The translations under genes and the position numbers were made by a program. From assembly GCA_023271875.1 (NCBI GenBank), contig JALPWY010000002.1, forward strand, positions 1 through 64,000: a DNA stretch of 64,000 nt, in the 5' to 3' direction. The notes under the pieces are model-generated. The model saw nothing but the letters and a program-made list of their open reading frames with translations. It did not search any database and was not told where the DNA came from. This stretch comes from Nitrospinaceae bacterium (GTDB taxonomy: Bacteria; Nitrospinota; Nitrospinia; Nitrospinales; VA-1). Position 1 is the stretch's first letter. Each line of letters begins with the position of its first letter. Positions 28,428 through 38,860 of the stretch are shown piece after piece.

Positions 28428-31400
28428 TTAAGAGGATAGGGTTTTCTTGATATCGAAAAACTGAATACGGTTGTTGCACATATCCGCTACCGCTAGAAGG
28501 TCATCACGTGTGTCCATCCATCCTGCCAAGTTAAACTGTCCGGTTCGCTTTCCAGAGTTCCCGTAAATTCCTTGAATGTTTAAGGAAGAGTCCAGATGAA
28601 GAATACGACTACTCCAGTGATCAGAGGCGAAAATTCCGTAGGTCTGACTAAATGTTGTAATGTATAAATCTCCAAACCCGGTCTCTTTTCGTTTGAGACT
28701 TGCTAATAAATTTCCACCTGCATCGTAACGTTTAATCAGATCGTCAGACTGGTCGGCAACAAGGTATTCAGCATTTTCGAGACAACAGATGCCGACAGGG
28801 TGATTCAAATCTTTAGGAGCAACCGAATTTATAAGCTTACCATTTGGATTATAAACTTGAATGCGGTGGTGAGTGGTGTCTGCTACCCAAAGATTGTCTT
28901 CATTGTCAATCGAAGATGAAAAGACCATGCCTACACGCTGTCCTTTTTCCTCACAATCACCGAATGCCAAAAGAAACTCTCCATCTGGCAAGAACTTTTG
29001 AATCCGCTGGTTATTCATGTCAACGACATAGACGTTATCCTGCCGGTCTAGGTGCAAGCTGACAGGATATTGGAATCTACCAGGACCATTGCCCCACCCT
29101 CCAAATCGAGCGAGACATATACCGGATTGAGATATTCGACTCACATGATGATTTTCTTGATCTACGTAGAATATATTTCCGCTACTGTCAAAAGCTAACC
29201 CCATAGGTTGCGCAAGGGTTCCTATAGCTGGACCCATGGGAGTAAGCGAGTGAGAAATGGCTGGCACTAATTCAAAAATAGACCTTCCCTTGTCGTGTGC
29301 ATTAGTTTGTCTAAGAAAATCGAACAGACGATCCAGCCTATTGCATGTTCGGGAGTGGCGAAGTAGATTAAACTTTAAATCTTCTAGGTCATTTTTTATC
29401 TCTTCTCTTTCGTTCTCTAATTGTATCGAGCGATCAACGTTCTCTCTATTTTGTTCCAAGTTTAGATTTAATAGCTGGTTTTTTAAGTCTGAGAATCGGA
29501 AGCTAAAACTTTTAATTTTTTTTGCGATGCAATCGACATGAGTTTCTTCCTGTGAATGGTAGGTCGCGAGGTTTTCATAAAAAGACCGAGAAGATGGTTC
29601 TTGAACCACCTCTTTATTGGTAGCAAGGAGGGCGGAGCCAGTTATCAGTCGGTTGATATTATGGTCTTCATTGACTTCAAGAGTCAGAATCATTCGTTTA
29701 AGAAGGCTGATTTGGAAATTAACCGCAGAAATATTATTGTTGATTGAGATAGGAGTACGCTTATCCTGTGGGCTAACGCGCTTCAGTTGCTGATTTAAGT
29801 CCCGGCACTGCTTGTGAAGATCTTTTAGCTGATACTGTAGTTCATTGTTTTTTGCCTCGTAATTGGTTTGCGACTCTAGAATTTGAGAAATTCTTTGCGC
29901 AAAAGCATCGGGTAAAGAGTCTACGTAGTACGCGCTGTTTCCTATAATGAGTTGTTTGGATTTGGTTTCAAGTTCGGCATTTTCGGCATCATAGGAGTTA
30001 ATAATTTCTTCAATATTTAAATCTTCTATGTCGAAGGGTATTGGGGAGAAATAATCTGGTTCAAGTTTTTTGGCCGAAGGTTTTTTGTTTTCTCCCCGGA
30101 GAGCAATCCATGTATCAATTAGATCTCTCCACAAAGTGTCAATAATAGTATGAGCAAAGCGAGTTTCTTGAATGCCTAATAAAATTTTTGGAATAATTTG
30201 GTTGGTAGGGGGTTGTTCAATGACCTCTTTTAAAACTGCACCAATTTTTTGGTTTTCTGTTGATGCTTGGGCAGAACACTTGAGAGTAATGAGCAGGGTG
30301 CGTAGTTCGAAAAGTAATGGTGTAAATAGAAGGACTATTCGATTGTTAGCAAGGAAATTGGTGAGAAAAATATTCCACTTCGACTGGTCCTCTTGTAACT
30401 CACTGAATGCTTTGACCATTTCTAGTTCATTTACTTCCTTGATGGCTAGCTTATCGGAGAAGATATTTCCTAACTCGTTTAATCGTTCAACCAGATTGTC
30501 GCACGCTGGCTGAATTAATGTTGCTGAACATTGGCTGGCGACCATATTACTTATGTATTCTGCTAATTGATCAGATAACCGGCAGTGTTTATAGGACGCT
30601 GCCCGAATTTCTCTGAATAAAATTTTAGCTTGTTTTTCTACGTCGAATAATTCCTGATTGAAAACACGGGGGTCTTCTCGATCCTCAAGCATCTCCAATT
30701 GTTTTGTAAATTCTTTATCGCTAAATTTTCGAGCAACTTCTTCCCAAGCCTCATAAGTTTTTTGAACTTTTTCTCGTGAGGACTTTAATTGCCGAATAAA
30801 GATTTCAAGTCCACCAAGAAGAGCGGTTTGATTTTTTGAAGAGCTATGTTCTTTGAGAACTATACGGCTAAGATTTAAAAGGAGGTTTGCGTTAAAAATT
30901 TTTATCGACCAGTCGCGATTTGCTTCAGATCGCATAAGTTGGATAGCTTTTGCATAACTTTCAGTCGCTCTTAAGGATTCTGTTGATTGTTCCGCTATTT
31001 GCCCTTGGAGAGTAGGCCACTCCGGATTTCTGGAATCAGATTGAACTCTGTCACTGGCAATCGATTCTAAAGAATGAGAAGGTGTGGAAAAACGAAAGAC
31101 ACGAGGGTTAAAGGTTAGGCCTACATACAATTTCCCATGAGAATCTATAGCTGTAAGACAAGGAGACTTAAGAGGCGTAGAATCACCGGTCTGTTCTAAA
31201 GAATCCAAGAACTGGCCAAATGGAGAAAATATTTGAACGCGATTATTATTTAAATCACTTATATAGAGAAGGTCATTTCCTCCAATGGAGACGCAAAGAG
31301 GGTATTGAAATTGTCCAATTTCTTCTCCACGTTCACCAAATGTAAGTATTCTTTGCCAATTTTTATTGAACTTGACGATACGATGATTACCACTATCAGT

Positions 31401-32054
31401 AATAAAGTAATTCCCCAGGCTATCCGTTCCTACGGATGTTGGAAACTCAAACGCTGGGGAGGAAAAAAGGTTAGCGGAAGTTTCGTAGAAATAGGCAAGG
31501 TGTTCCTCCAGAACAGTGCCACGCTGGCCAATCCATCCAAGAGACTTTCCTTCCGGGGAAAACCATTGAAGGCGATGGTTGTAACGCTCGACCACCAAAA
31601 TATTTCCGCAATCTTCGACCATAATATCGTAAGGCTCATTTAGTTCGCCTTTCCTTTCTCCGTATGACCCAAAAGTTTGTAGATGATTTCCCAGTGGATC
31701 AAATTTTTGGATTCGGTGATTCCAACTATCTGCCACGTAAATGTTTCCATGTTTGTCTACTGCGATACCCTTGGGGTAATTGAACTGACTGCTTTCCTTG
31801 CCTTTCTCACCAAAACTTACCAATAACCGGTCACCGTCGTAAACTTGGATACGGTGATTGAAGTCATCGGAAAGAATCAAGTGTCCCTGAGGGGTGAAAG
31901 CAAATCCAGAAGGAGGCGATAGTTGTACCGATGATCCATGATCTGAGCGAAATGAATTATCAAAAGAGATAGGTGACATGGATTCGATAACAGATTGTTT
32001 AGGGTACACGGTAGGTTCGTGAAGGGTTGAAAAAAGCCCAAACCACCAGTTCAA
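28428..32054 (-). CDS. Large NHL-repeat protein with N- and C-terminal propellers and a long helical/coiled-coil centre
   Basis: Repeated GNIYVADSWNHRIQKFDPLGNHLQTFG-type units at both ends; about 600 aa low-hydrophobicity helical middle. Confidence 0.82.
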   Translation of the reverse strand: MNWWFGLFSTLHEPTVYPKQSVIESMSPISFDNSFRSDHGSSVQLSPPSGFAFTPQGHLILSDDFNHRIQVYDGDRLLVSFGEKGKESSQFNYPKGIAVDKHGNIYVADSWNHRIQKFDPLGNHLQTFGSYGERKGELNEPYDIMVEDCGNILVVERYNHRLQWFSPEGKSLGWIGQRGTVLEEHLAYFYETSANLFSSPAFEFPTSVGTDSLGNYFITDSGNHRIVKFNKNWQRILTFGERGEEIGQFQYPLCVSIGGNDLLYISDLNNNRVQIFSPFGQFLDSLEQTGDSTPLKSPCLTAIDSHGKLYVGLTFNPRVFRFSTPSHSLESIASDRVQSDSRNPEWPTLQGQIAEQSTESLRATESYAKAIQLMRSEANRDWSIKIFNANLLLNLSRIVLKEHSSSKNQTALLGGLEIFIRQLKSSREKVQKTYEAWEEVARKFSDKEFTKQLEMLEDREDPRVFNQELFDVEKQAKILFREIRAASYKHCRLSDQLAEYISNMVASQCSATLIQPACDNLVERLNELGNIFSDKLAIKEVNELEMVKAFSELQEDQSKWNIFLTNFLANNRIVLLFTPLLFELRTLLITLKCSAQASTENQKIGAVLKEVIEQPPTNQIIPKILLGIQETRFAHTIIDTLWRDLIDTWIALRGENKKPSAKKLEPDYFSPIPFDIEDLNIEEIINSYDAENAELETKSKQLIIGNSAYYVDSLPDAFAQRISQILESQTNYEAKNNELQYQLKDLHKQCRDLNQQLKRVSPQDKRTPISINNNISAVNFQISLLKRMILTLEVNEDHNINRLITGSALLATNKEVVQEPSSRSFYENLATYHSQEETHVDCIAKKIKSFSFRFSDLKNQLLNLNLEQNRENVDRSIQLENEREEIKNDLEDLKFNLLRHSRTCNRLDRLFDFLRQTNAHDKGRSIFELVPAISHSLTPMGPAIGTLAQPMGLAFDSSGNIFYVDQENHHVSRISQSGICLARFGGWGNGPGRFQYPVSLHLDRQDNVYVVDMNNQRIQKFLPDGEFLLAFGDCEEKGQRVGMVFSSSIDNEDNLWVADTTHHRIQVYNPNGKLINSVAPKDLNHPVGICCLENAEYLVADQSDDLIKRYDAGGNLLASLKRKETGFGDLYITTFSQTYGIFASDHWSSRILHLDSSLNIQGIYGNSGKRTGQFNLAGWMDTRDDLLAVADMCNNRIQFFDIKKTLSS

Positions 32055-32366
32055 CCAAACACAGCTTGGGCGTATTTAATCACAATTAAATTTATAAAAC
32101 AAATCATATTGAAAAATGATTGTTTGGTAGATATAAACACAGAGTTGTTTCCAATAACTTATTTTATGCTGATGCTAAAGGAGGGCAGATTGTTTTAGTT
32201 TTTTATTGGAGAGTTAATAAATTTTTACCATTAGATCTGACTTGATACTAAAGTGAAACGACAAAACGTTGTGGGTGAAATTTTAAAAATATCAAATAAA
32301 ACCTAGGCTTAAGTCGATAAAGATTTAAAATGGTCTATTATTAGAGCCATTAAGATAAATCTTTTT

Positions 32367-32684
32367 TTAAATATTTTTGAGAGAATAAATTTTTTCCTCA
32401 TATAAATTTATCTGAAAAGGAAGAAGAGAAGGCCTTATTATTGAGTGACCACCAGTCCAAATTACTTTCTTAAGATTAGTTTTATTTAGCGATCTGTATA
32501 AGGTGCTGTCAATATTAAGAAAATTACGAATATTGATGATGCATTGAAGGGGATTGTTGAGCAAGTTTTTATAGAAAAGTATAAGAATCTAATCAGAAGG
32601 AAATGAACTTCTCCAATTTTTGATGCAAGTTTCGTAGTCTCCATTAGAAATAGAATGTGGCGTGTTGAAATGCTCCATGAACCA
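32367..32684 (-). pseudogene. Sulfotransferase C-terminal remnant with in-frame TAG
   Basis: One frame reads WFMEHFNTPHSISNGDYETCIKNWRSSFPSD*ILILFYKNLLNNPLQCIINIRNFLNIDSTLYRSLNK...IIRPSLLPFQINLYEEKIYSLKNI, resembling the W-x-x-F-P-x-x-x-I-L-V-L-F-Y-E-D-L-x-x-x-P C-terminal pattern of sulfotransferases. Confidence 0.6.
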
Positions 32685-33132
32685 TTGCTAGTTTATAAAG
32701 ACCTTTATGGTCAGGTTGTTCGCACAATTCAAGGGGGCATTGGCAATAAATTTTGACAAATAGCTCCTTTGGGACTAGTGCTCTAACTATTTTCTATCTT
32801 CTAAAACTGGTGATTATAAACGCTGTCAATGAGATGGCTCAGCTTCAGTTGTCAATTTGACCAGTTCACTCACCCGGCGTATATTTTCTGTTCTATCTTC
32901 AAGAGAAAACCCAAGGTCGGAGCATAAACCACTGCGTATGTCATCACCGTCCAAAACAAAAGTATGGCATCAAATTAAGTGTAGTTTCTCTTCCACAGCA
33001 TGGGCTAATGTTGATTTGCCTGAACCGGATAATCGTGTAAACCAAAGGACTGAGCTTTGATGATCATTTTTTTTCTTTTTGTTCCCGGTTAATTTTAGAT
33101 GGGTGGTAGGTAGTCTTATTCAAATGAGCCAT
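32685..33132 (-). pseudogene. cysC: Adenylylsulfate (APS) kinase CysC pseudogene
   Basis: Successive frames read [22 protein letters not shown] | [75 protein letters not shown] | [53 protein letters not shown] at 32970-32972, TAG at 32794-32796, two frameshifts. Confidence 0.9.
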
Positions 33133-33141
33133 GATTAAGAA

Positions 33142-34080
33142 TCAGGACTTGATGATTAGAGGGTCAATTTTACTGTCAGGTACGGTACGGGAACTTTGTA
33201 TTCGGAAGCGGCGGAAAAGCATAGGGAGAAGCATTGTTAATGCATCTAATTTGCTTTTGAATAAGACAATGCCTTGTCCACGGTACGTAAAATATTTAAT
33301 GTCATTGAACTGATGTTTCAAAATAGTCCATAGGTATCGGAAATACATTCGCAAAGAATAATTTCGGATTAGAACGAATATATCATTGCGTTTACAAAGA
33401 TAAATGTAACGATCGCTATACAGTCCTACGGTGGCAGTTCCTATATGGTATACCTTGGCCTCAGGAAGATAAATGCACTTAAATCCTTGTAGTTGCCCGC
33501 GCATATTTATGTCTACATCTTCTGCGAAAATAAAGAAGTCTTCGTCAAAAATACCCACTTGTTCAAAGAAGTCACGTCTATAGATTCCAGCACCAGCGCA
33601 AGCGCCAAAAACGTAATCTTCTCTATCGTATTGGCCGGCGTCTTTTTCTCCTTGCCCGCGCCCACCGCCTGCTGACCATGCATGAAATAGATCACCGGTG
33701 TTGTAGAACACATCCCGCTGGTCAAGAAACATCATTTTTGTGGTACCCATACCACATTCCGGGTGGCGTTCCATGCCCTCGTAAAGCTTAGACAGCCAAC
33801 TAGATTCTACCTCGATATCGTTATTAAGAAGGCTGATGTAAGTTCCTGTTGCGGCCTTAATGCCCTGATTACATGCTACTGCGAACCCCATGTTTTCCCG
33901 ATTTTTGATTAGGCGAACCTGTGGGTACTTCTCTTCAATCATTTCACGTGATCCGTCGACTGACCCATTGTCGATTACGATCACTTCATAACTATCGAAG
34001 TCGGATTGGGCCAGAGAGTCTAAGCACATACCGATAAATTTTATTCCGTTCCAGTTTGGGACAATAACGCTGATTTTCAA
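33142..34080 (-). CDS. Glycosyltransferase family 2
   Basis: ISVIVPNWNGIKFIGMCLDSLAQSDFDSYEVIVIDNGSVDGS...GTYISLLNNDIEVE. Confidence 0.93.
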   Translation of the reverse strand: MKISVIVPNWNGIKFIGMCLDSLAQSDFDSYEVIVIDNGSVDGSREMIEEKYPQVRLIKNRENMGFAVACNQGIKAATGTYISLLNNDIEVESSWLSKLYEGMERHPECGMGTTKMMFLDQRDVFYNTGDLFHAWSAGGGRGQGEKDAGQYDREDYVFGACAGAGIYRRDFFEQVGIFDEDFFIFAEDVDINMRGQLQGFKCIYLPEAKVYHIGTATVGLYSDRYIYLCKRNDIFVLIRNYSLRMYFRYLWTILKHQFNDIKYFTYRGQGIVLFKSKLDALTMLLPMLFRRFRIQSSRTVPDSKIDPLIIKS

Positions 34081-34160
34081 GGTAAGGCTCTCTTTAATTA
34101 ATCAGTTAAAAAAATATGCTGGCATTATAGCTTTATCGGCGAATAAGATAAAATTCTAAA

Positions 34161-36557
34161 TTAACTGAGCATCTGGTGTTTCGTATTTTCGATGTCTGCG
34201 AGTAATTTTTTAGCCGCAACATGATCAGAGGCTAATAGTAGACAATTACGCAAGAACTGTTCTCTTTGCTGATCAGATGCTAGACGAGCTAGACGAAACC
34301 AAGCATTAGCTTGGATATGAGGGTAGTTTTGTTTGTTCGAAACTATCTGCTCGAAGTTTTCGATAGCAGAATTCAAACGTCCTGCTCGTTCGAGGGCAGA
34401 TGCTAGAGCGTAGCGCAGAAGCCCATTTTTTGGATCGCTTTTCAGGAACTCGTTTATCGTTTTATGTTCGTCACGATGTTGACGTTCGAGACGTGCTAAT
34501 TCTGTTATGAGGCGAGTCTGTACCCATTCTCGATCTTTTTTTATTGTTATCATTTTAGTTTCGTTATGTAAGCTTTTTAATCGAGAAGTATCATGTAACT
34601 GGCTCAAGGCTTGGATTGTCCATTCCCAGCAATCAATTCTTTCTGGAAACTCTGTCCGTACAGAGTTTAACAATTCAGTAGTGTCCCTATAGCGCCTCTC
34701 TTCAAGGTTGATTTTTGCAAGTAGATAGGCAACATCAGTATTGTATGCAAAACGTTTGATTTCTTCCTTGACAAGTTTCTTGGCCTCATCAAGACGTTTT
34801 TGTTGGATTCGTTGTAATGCTAGCCAAAGCCTGTTTTTAGGAAGGTAAGGAGCCAATTCAAGGGTTTTCTCGTAACAGCAAGCCGCGTCATTAGTTTTAT
34901 TGAGTAGGGCGTAACTTTCTCCCATGTAAGCCCAGCCACCTATATCTTGGGGGTTTAACCGTAGTAGCTTTTTACACTCTGACATAGCCGTGTTTATTCG
35001 TCCTTTATCGAAATCCTCACGATTAATGTTAGGGGCGTGCCGTTTTTTTTCGGTCAGAAATTCCATGATTTTCATTTTTTCTAAAAATGGGAGGTTTCTT
35101 GGATCAGTTGAGATAGAGGTTATTGCTTCTAATCTATAGACCGGAAAGCGGACCAAAACCACCTTGATTAATTTATAACGTAGACCGGTCACCTGTTCGA
35201 GTACATTTATATCGAGATCTTGAAAAGCTTTGATCAAATAAACGGGTCTGTGTTCCAAAAGTCCGCTTATCACGGAATCAAAAAACCCTTCAAGAGACGG
35301 GCTATCCCAGGGGCCAATAGAGTAATGAAGATAGTTGTCTGAGGCAGGGACCCCTGTTAGATGATAGATTTGAGAAAATGTTCCCCAAACATAGATTCGC
35401 TCGTTGGATTCACCACGCATTCGTATCAGTCGCTTCAACTGATTACAGAGATGAGGTAAGTAGAGGTATTGGTCGAATTTTTCGTAGCGGACAAGAGTGT
35501 TGGGGTGAAGTGGGAGGAAATAATAAGGCGCGAGTGATTCTAGGTTCCAAGCAAGAGAGACAACAAATAATGCTAACCAAAGCCATGTGATAAAACCAGT
35601 TGAACTTAAAATCCAATTTACTCCTAGTCCAGAGCCAATAGATAATAAGGCAATCAATGGCAAGTAGTGATAGCGTGAAAAAGTTCGCTGAACGATCATC
35701 ATAGCTATCGTTACTCCGGTAAAGGCAAGTAAAAAAGGATGACTGTTAGAAGTGATGGTGAGGACTAGGGCAGGAAGACCAGCAACCCAAACTGGAAGCG
35801 TTTGCTTGATGATTAGGTAAACTTCCCGCAAGATACTACAGTACATCTTTTTGGTTTTTACCAGGCGTAAAGTAGTGGCCAACCGAGTTCCATTTTGTTT
35901 TCGTGAGATTACATCCATATACCCAAGCTGCCAATCAGTCAGACTTGATATAAACGTGGGGATCGCTGCTCCCAACCCCATAATCAGAGCAGGTTTAATG
36001 CCGTAGGCGATAACTGTTGGTAACATCATGGTGGGAACAAAAATTAGAGTGGTAACTTTTGCCAGAGATGCCAGCCCAAAACATAGTCCCGCAAGTAAAA
36101 TATTTTCTGGTCCGGACTCTGCAAATGCAAGACCCATGATAATGAAAGGTATATAGAACTGCTCAAAGTTAAAGGAACCAGCAATAAGGTCAGGACTTGT
36201 TCCATAAAATGCATAAAGTAGACCTGCCATAAGGGCAGCTACTGGGCTTTGTGTAAATGACCAGGTGACGTAATATACGACTCCAGCAGATAACATATGG
36301 AAGGCCGTTTGAAATTTACGTAAACGGCGGATGCCCCCTTCCGGATTACCGTAGAGCAAGTCGAGGAGAGGCATTTTCCAGAATGGATTTCCAATAAGCT
36401 GAACGTCTTTTTTCCATTTAAAACCGCGCTTGGCAAACCGAGCTCGATAGGTGTAAATTGCAAAATCATCATCTATGGGGAAATTTGTGAATGGCAACCG
36501 ACAAGACAGAGCTGTTAAAAGTACCGTAAGGGGGAATAAAAATGTATGATATTCCAT
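34161..36557 (-). CDS. GT39/ArnT-like multipass membrane protein with C-terminal TPR repeats
   Basis: Multiple TMs; then PQDIGGWAYMGESYALLNKTNDAACCYEKTLELAPYLPKNRLWLAL and further TPR units. Confidence 0.75.
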   Translation of the reverse strand: MEYHTFLFPLTVLLTALSCRLPFTNFPIDDDFAIYTYRARFAKRGFKWKKDVQLIGNPFWKMPLLDLLYGNPEGGIRRLRKFQTAFHMLSAGVVYYVTWSFTQSPVAALMAGLLYAFYGTSPDLIAGSFNFEQFYIPFIIMGLAFAESGPENILLAGLCFGLASLAKVTTLIFVPTMMLPTVIAYGIKPALIMGLGAAIPTFISSLTDWQLGYMDVISRKQNGTRLATTLRLVKTKKMYCSILREVYLIIKQTLPVWVAGLPALVLTITSNSHPFLLAFTGVTIAMMIVQRTFSRYHYLPLIALLSIGSGLGVNWILSSTGFITWLWLALFVVSLAWNLESLAPYYFLPLHPNTLVRYEKFDQYLYLPHLCNQLKRLIRMRGESNERIYVWGTFSQIYHLTGVPASDNYLHYSIGPWDSPSLEGFFDSVISGLLEHRPVYLIKAFQDLDINVLEQVTGLRYKLIKVVLVRFPVYRLEAITSISTDPRNLPFLEKMKIMEFLTEKKRHAPNINREDFDKGRINTAMSECKKLLRLNPQDIGGWAYMGESYALLNKTNDAACCYEKTLELAPYLPKNRLWLALQRIQQKRLDEAKKLVKEEIKRFAYNTDVAYLLAKINLEERRYRDTTELLNSVRTEFPERIDCWEWTIQALSQLHDTSRLKSLHNETKMITIKKDREWVQTRLITELARLERQHRDEHKTINEFLKSDPKNGLLRYALASALERAGRLNSAIENFEQIVSNKQNYPHIQANAWFRLARLASDQQREQFLRNCLLLASDHVAAKKLLADIENTKHQMLS

Positions 36558-36882
36558 AAGGGTTATTTTTCAACCTAGATAGTTAGGCAGGATAATTTTT
36601 TCTGAGACTTAAGATTTTTGTTACGCCACCTGCAATTATTTCAATGCGCTTTCTTAAGTTGCTAGTCAGTTTGTAAACTTTAGTTGCGCTCACGAGAGAG
36701 TGACCTTTGCTAAGCCCCCCTAATGTTTTATCTCATTAAGATACTATCGGTTATTCTAATGCATTAAGTTAGATCGCAGGAGGGTTTTCATAGTTCTATG
36801 AGTTTGTTAGAGGATAGCTTGTTTTCAGCGAGTTTATTCGAGAAAATAAGTTGAGTAGGGAAATAGCATTAAGGAGATTTAA

Positions 36883-37984
36883 ATGACTCTGGATGATTTA
36901 AGGAAAAAATATCAAGATCAAAACAGGCGGATAGATCGGCTTAGGGGGTATCTTTGACGTCGTCAATAAACTAAAAGAAATTGAAGATTTAGATAAAAAA
37001 ACCACGCAGACAGATTTTTGGGAAGACAACGAGTCTGCTCAAAAAATTCTCCAAAAACGTTCTGCTTGTCAACGAATTGTCGAGTCGTGGGAGAATCTCC
37101 ATAAAGATGATCAAAATAACAGCGCCCTTTTGGAATTGGCTGAAGAGGCGCAAGATGAATCGCTGCTGAATGAAATGGAAAGTACGGTCAACGAGTTGGA
37201 AATCAAGTTGGCAAGTGCCGAGGTTAAAGCCATTCTCTCAGGAGAGAGTGATTTTAACAATGCTATTGTATCAATTAATTCAGGTGCTGGGGGAACAGAA
37301 TCTCAAGACTGGGCGCAAATGCTGTTAAGAATGTATACACGTTGGGGTGAGCGGAACGGATACGAAACAGAAGTTTTGGATATTCAGTACGGAGAAGAAG
37401 CAGGAATCAAAAGTGCTACCGTTATATTTTCAGGAGATTACGCTTTCGGTTATCTGAAGGCGGAAATTGGGGTGCATCGATTAGTGCGAATTTCTCCTTA
37501 TGATGCGAACAAAAGAAGGCACACATCTTTTGCGTCGGTCTTTGTTTTCTCCGAAGTGGATGAAAGTGTGGAGGTTGAGGTGAAAGATGAAGATTTGAAG
37601 GTTGATGTATACCGCGCATCTGGTCCTGGGGGACAGGGGGTAAACACAACCGACTCTGCCGTGAGACTCACCCATATTCCTACAGGTATAGTAGTGCAGT
37701 GTCAGAACGAAAGATCTCAACATAAGAACAGGTCTTCCGCGATGAGAGTTCTTAAGGCCCGGATTTTTGAAGCAGAACAAGAAAAGCTTAACGCCGAAAA
37801 AAAAGAGCAGGAGCAGTCAAAAAAGAAAATTGAATGGGGAAGTCAAATTCGTTCATATGTCCTTCAGCCCTATCGTCTAGTTAAAGATCTTCGGACAAAC
37901 CATGAAATGGGAAACGTCGATGCAGTTCTAGATGGTGATATTGGTTCTTTCATAGAAGCTTATTTGCTTACAAATAATAACTAA
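36883..37984 (+). CDS. prfB: Peptide chain release factor 2, with +1 programmed frameshift
   Basis: ATG at 36883; MTLDDLRKKYQDQNRRIDRLRGYL then TGA (36955-36957), then +1 DVVNKLKEIEDLDKKTTQTDFWEDN...; AGGGGGTATCTTTGAC site; SGPGGQGVNTTDSAVRLTHIPTG. Confidence 0.97.
36943..36958 (+). promoter_or_regulatory. prfB: prfB programmed +1 frameshift site (SD-like AGGGGG, slippery CTT, UGA C)
   Basis: AGGGGGTATCTTTGAC matches the canonical RF2 autoregulatory site. Confidence 0.96.
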
Positions 37985-38001
37985 ACCTCGACATTATCTA
38001 T

Positions 38002-38679
38002 ATGGGAGACAACCAACTTCATTTGCATGGCCATGGATACATGGAGAAACTTTTAAAGGCGGAGTCCTCAGGTCGTCTTTTACGATTAATGCAATTTATT
38101 GAAATTAAAAAGAGTTATAGGGTAGCAGACTTCGCCTGTGGTAATGCCCCAATGTTAGATCTTTTAGACCAAAAGGTTGAAAACTATTCTGGTGTTGATT
38201 TTTCGCCGCCTGCTATAAATAATGCGGAAGCTAGAAAAAATAAGCTGGCATCAAAAAATTCCCATTTTTATTGTGGATCAATTCAGTCTTTTTGCAACGA
38301 GAACATTGGAAAATTTGATGTAGGGTTTGCATTTGATTTAAGTGAACATGTTTACGATAAGGAATGGGTTCAAATGTTGTTGTCCATTAAATCTTCTTTG
38401 AAAAAAGGGGGAAAACTTTATATCCATACTCCCAACGGTAAATTTTTTCTAGAAATCATGAAAAGTTTTAATTTTATTTTTAAACAGTTCTCAGAGCATA
38501 TTGCGGTTAGGAACGTTGAGGAAAATATAATTCTTTTAGAAAGATCAGGATTTAAAATTAAAAAGATAGTTTTTTTGTCTCACTATAATATTTTGAAGTT
38601 TATTCATGTGTTTTCCTATATACCTTGGATCGGAAAATATTTTCAAGCAAGACTTTTTATAATTGCCGAAAGTTTATAA
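38002..38679 (+). CDS. Class I SAM-dependent methyltransferase
   Basis: YRVADFACGNAPMLDLLDQKVENYSGVDFSPPAINNAE...FDVGFAFDLSEHVYD. Confidence 0.83.
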   Translation: MGDNQLHLHGHGYMEKLLKAESSGRLLRLMQFIEIKKSYRVADFACGNAPMLDLLDQKVENYSGVDFSPPAINNAEARKNKLASKNSHFYCGSIQSFCNENIGKFDVGFAFDLSEHVYDKEWVQMLLSIKSSLKKGGKLYIHTPNGKFFLEIMKSFNFIFKQFSEHIAVRNVEENIILLERSGFKIKKIVFLSHYNILKFIHVFSYIPWIGKYFQARLFIIAESL

Positions 38680-38860
38680 TTTTAATATGAGGGTTGGCAT
38701 GGTTTTATTATGAACTTTCCTTCCTCCCGCACACTTTTTTCCCCTGATTTTTTTTCGATATAAGTGTAGATTGAGAGCATATAATTTTAAATTATTGACA
38801 AATAACTAGATAAATTAGTTTTTTTTTGTGTTAACCAAACTTTGATTATCGTCATTAGCG

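Noticed and set aside
32857-33060. Plus-strand 67-aa ORF
   Set aside because: It is antisense to the cysC remnant; the minus-strand translation carries the recognisable motifs.
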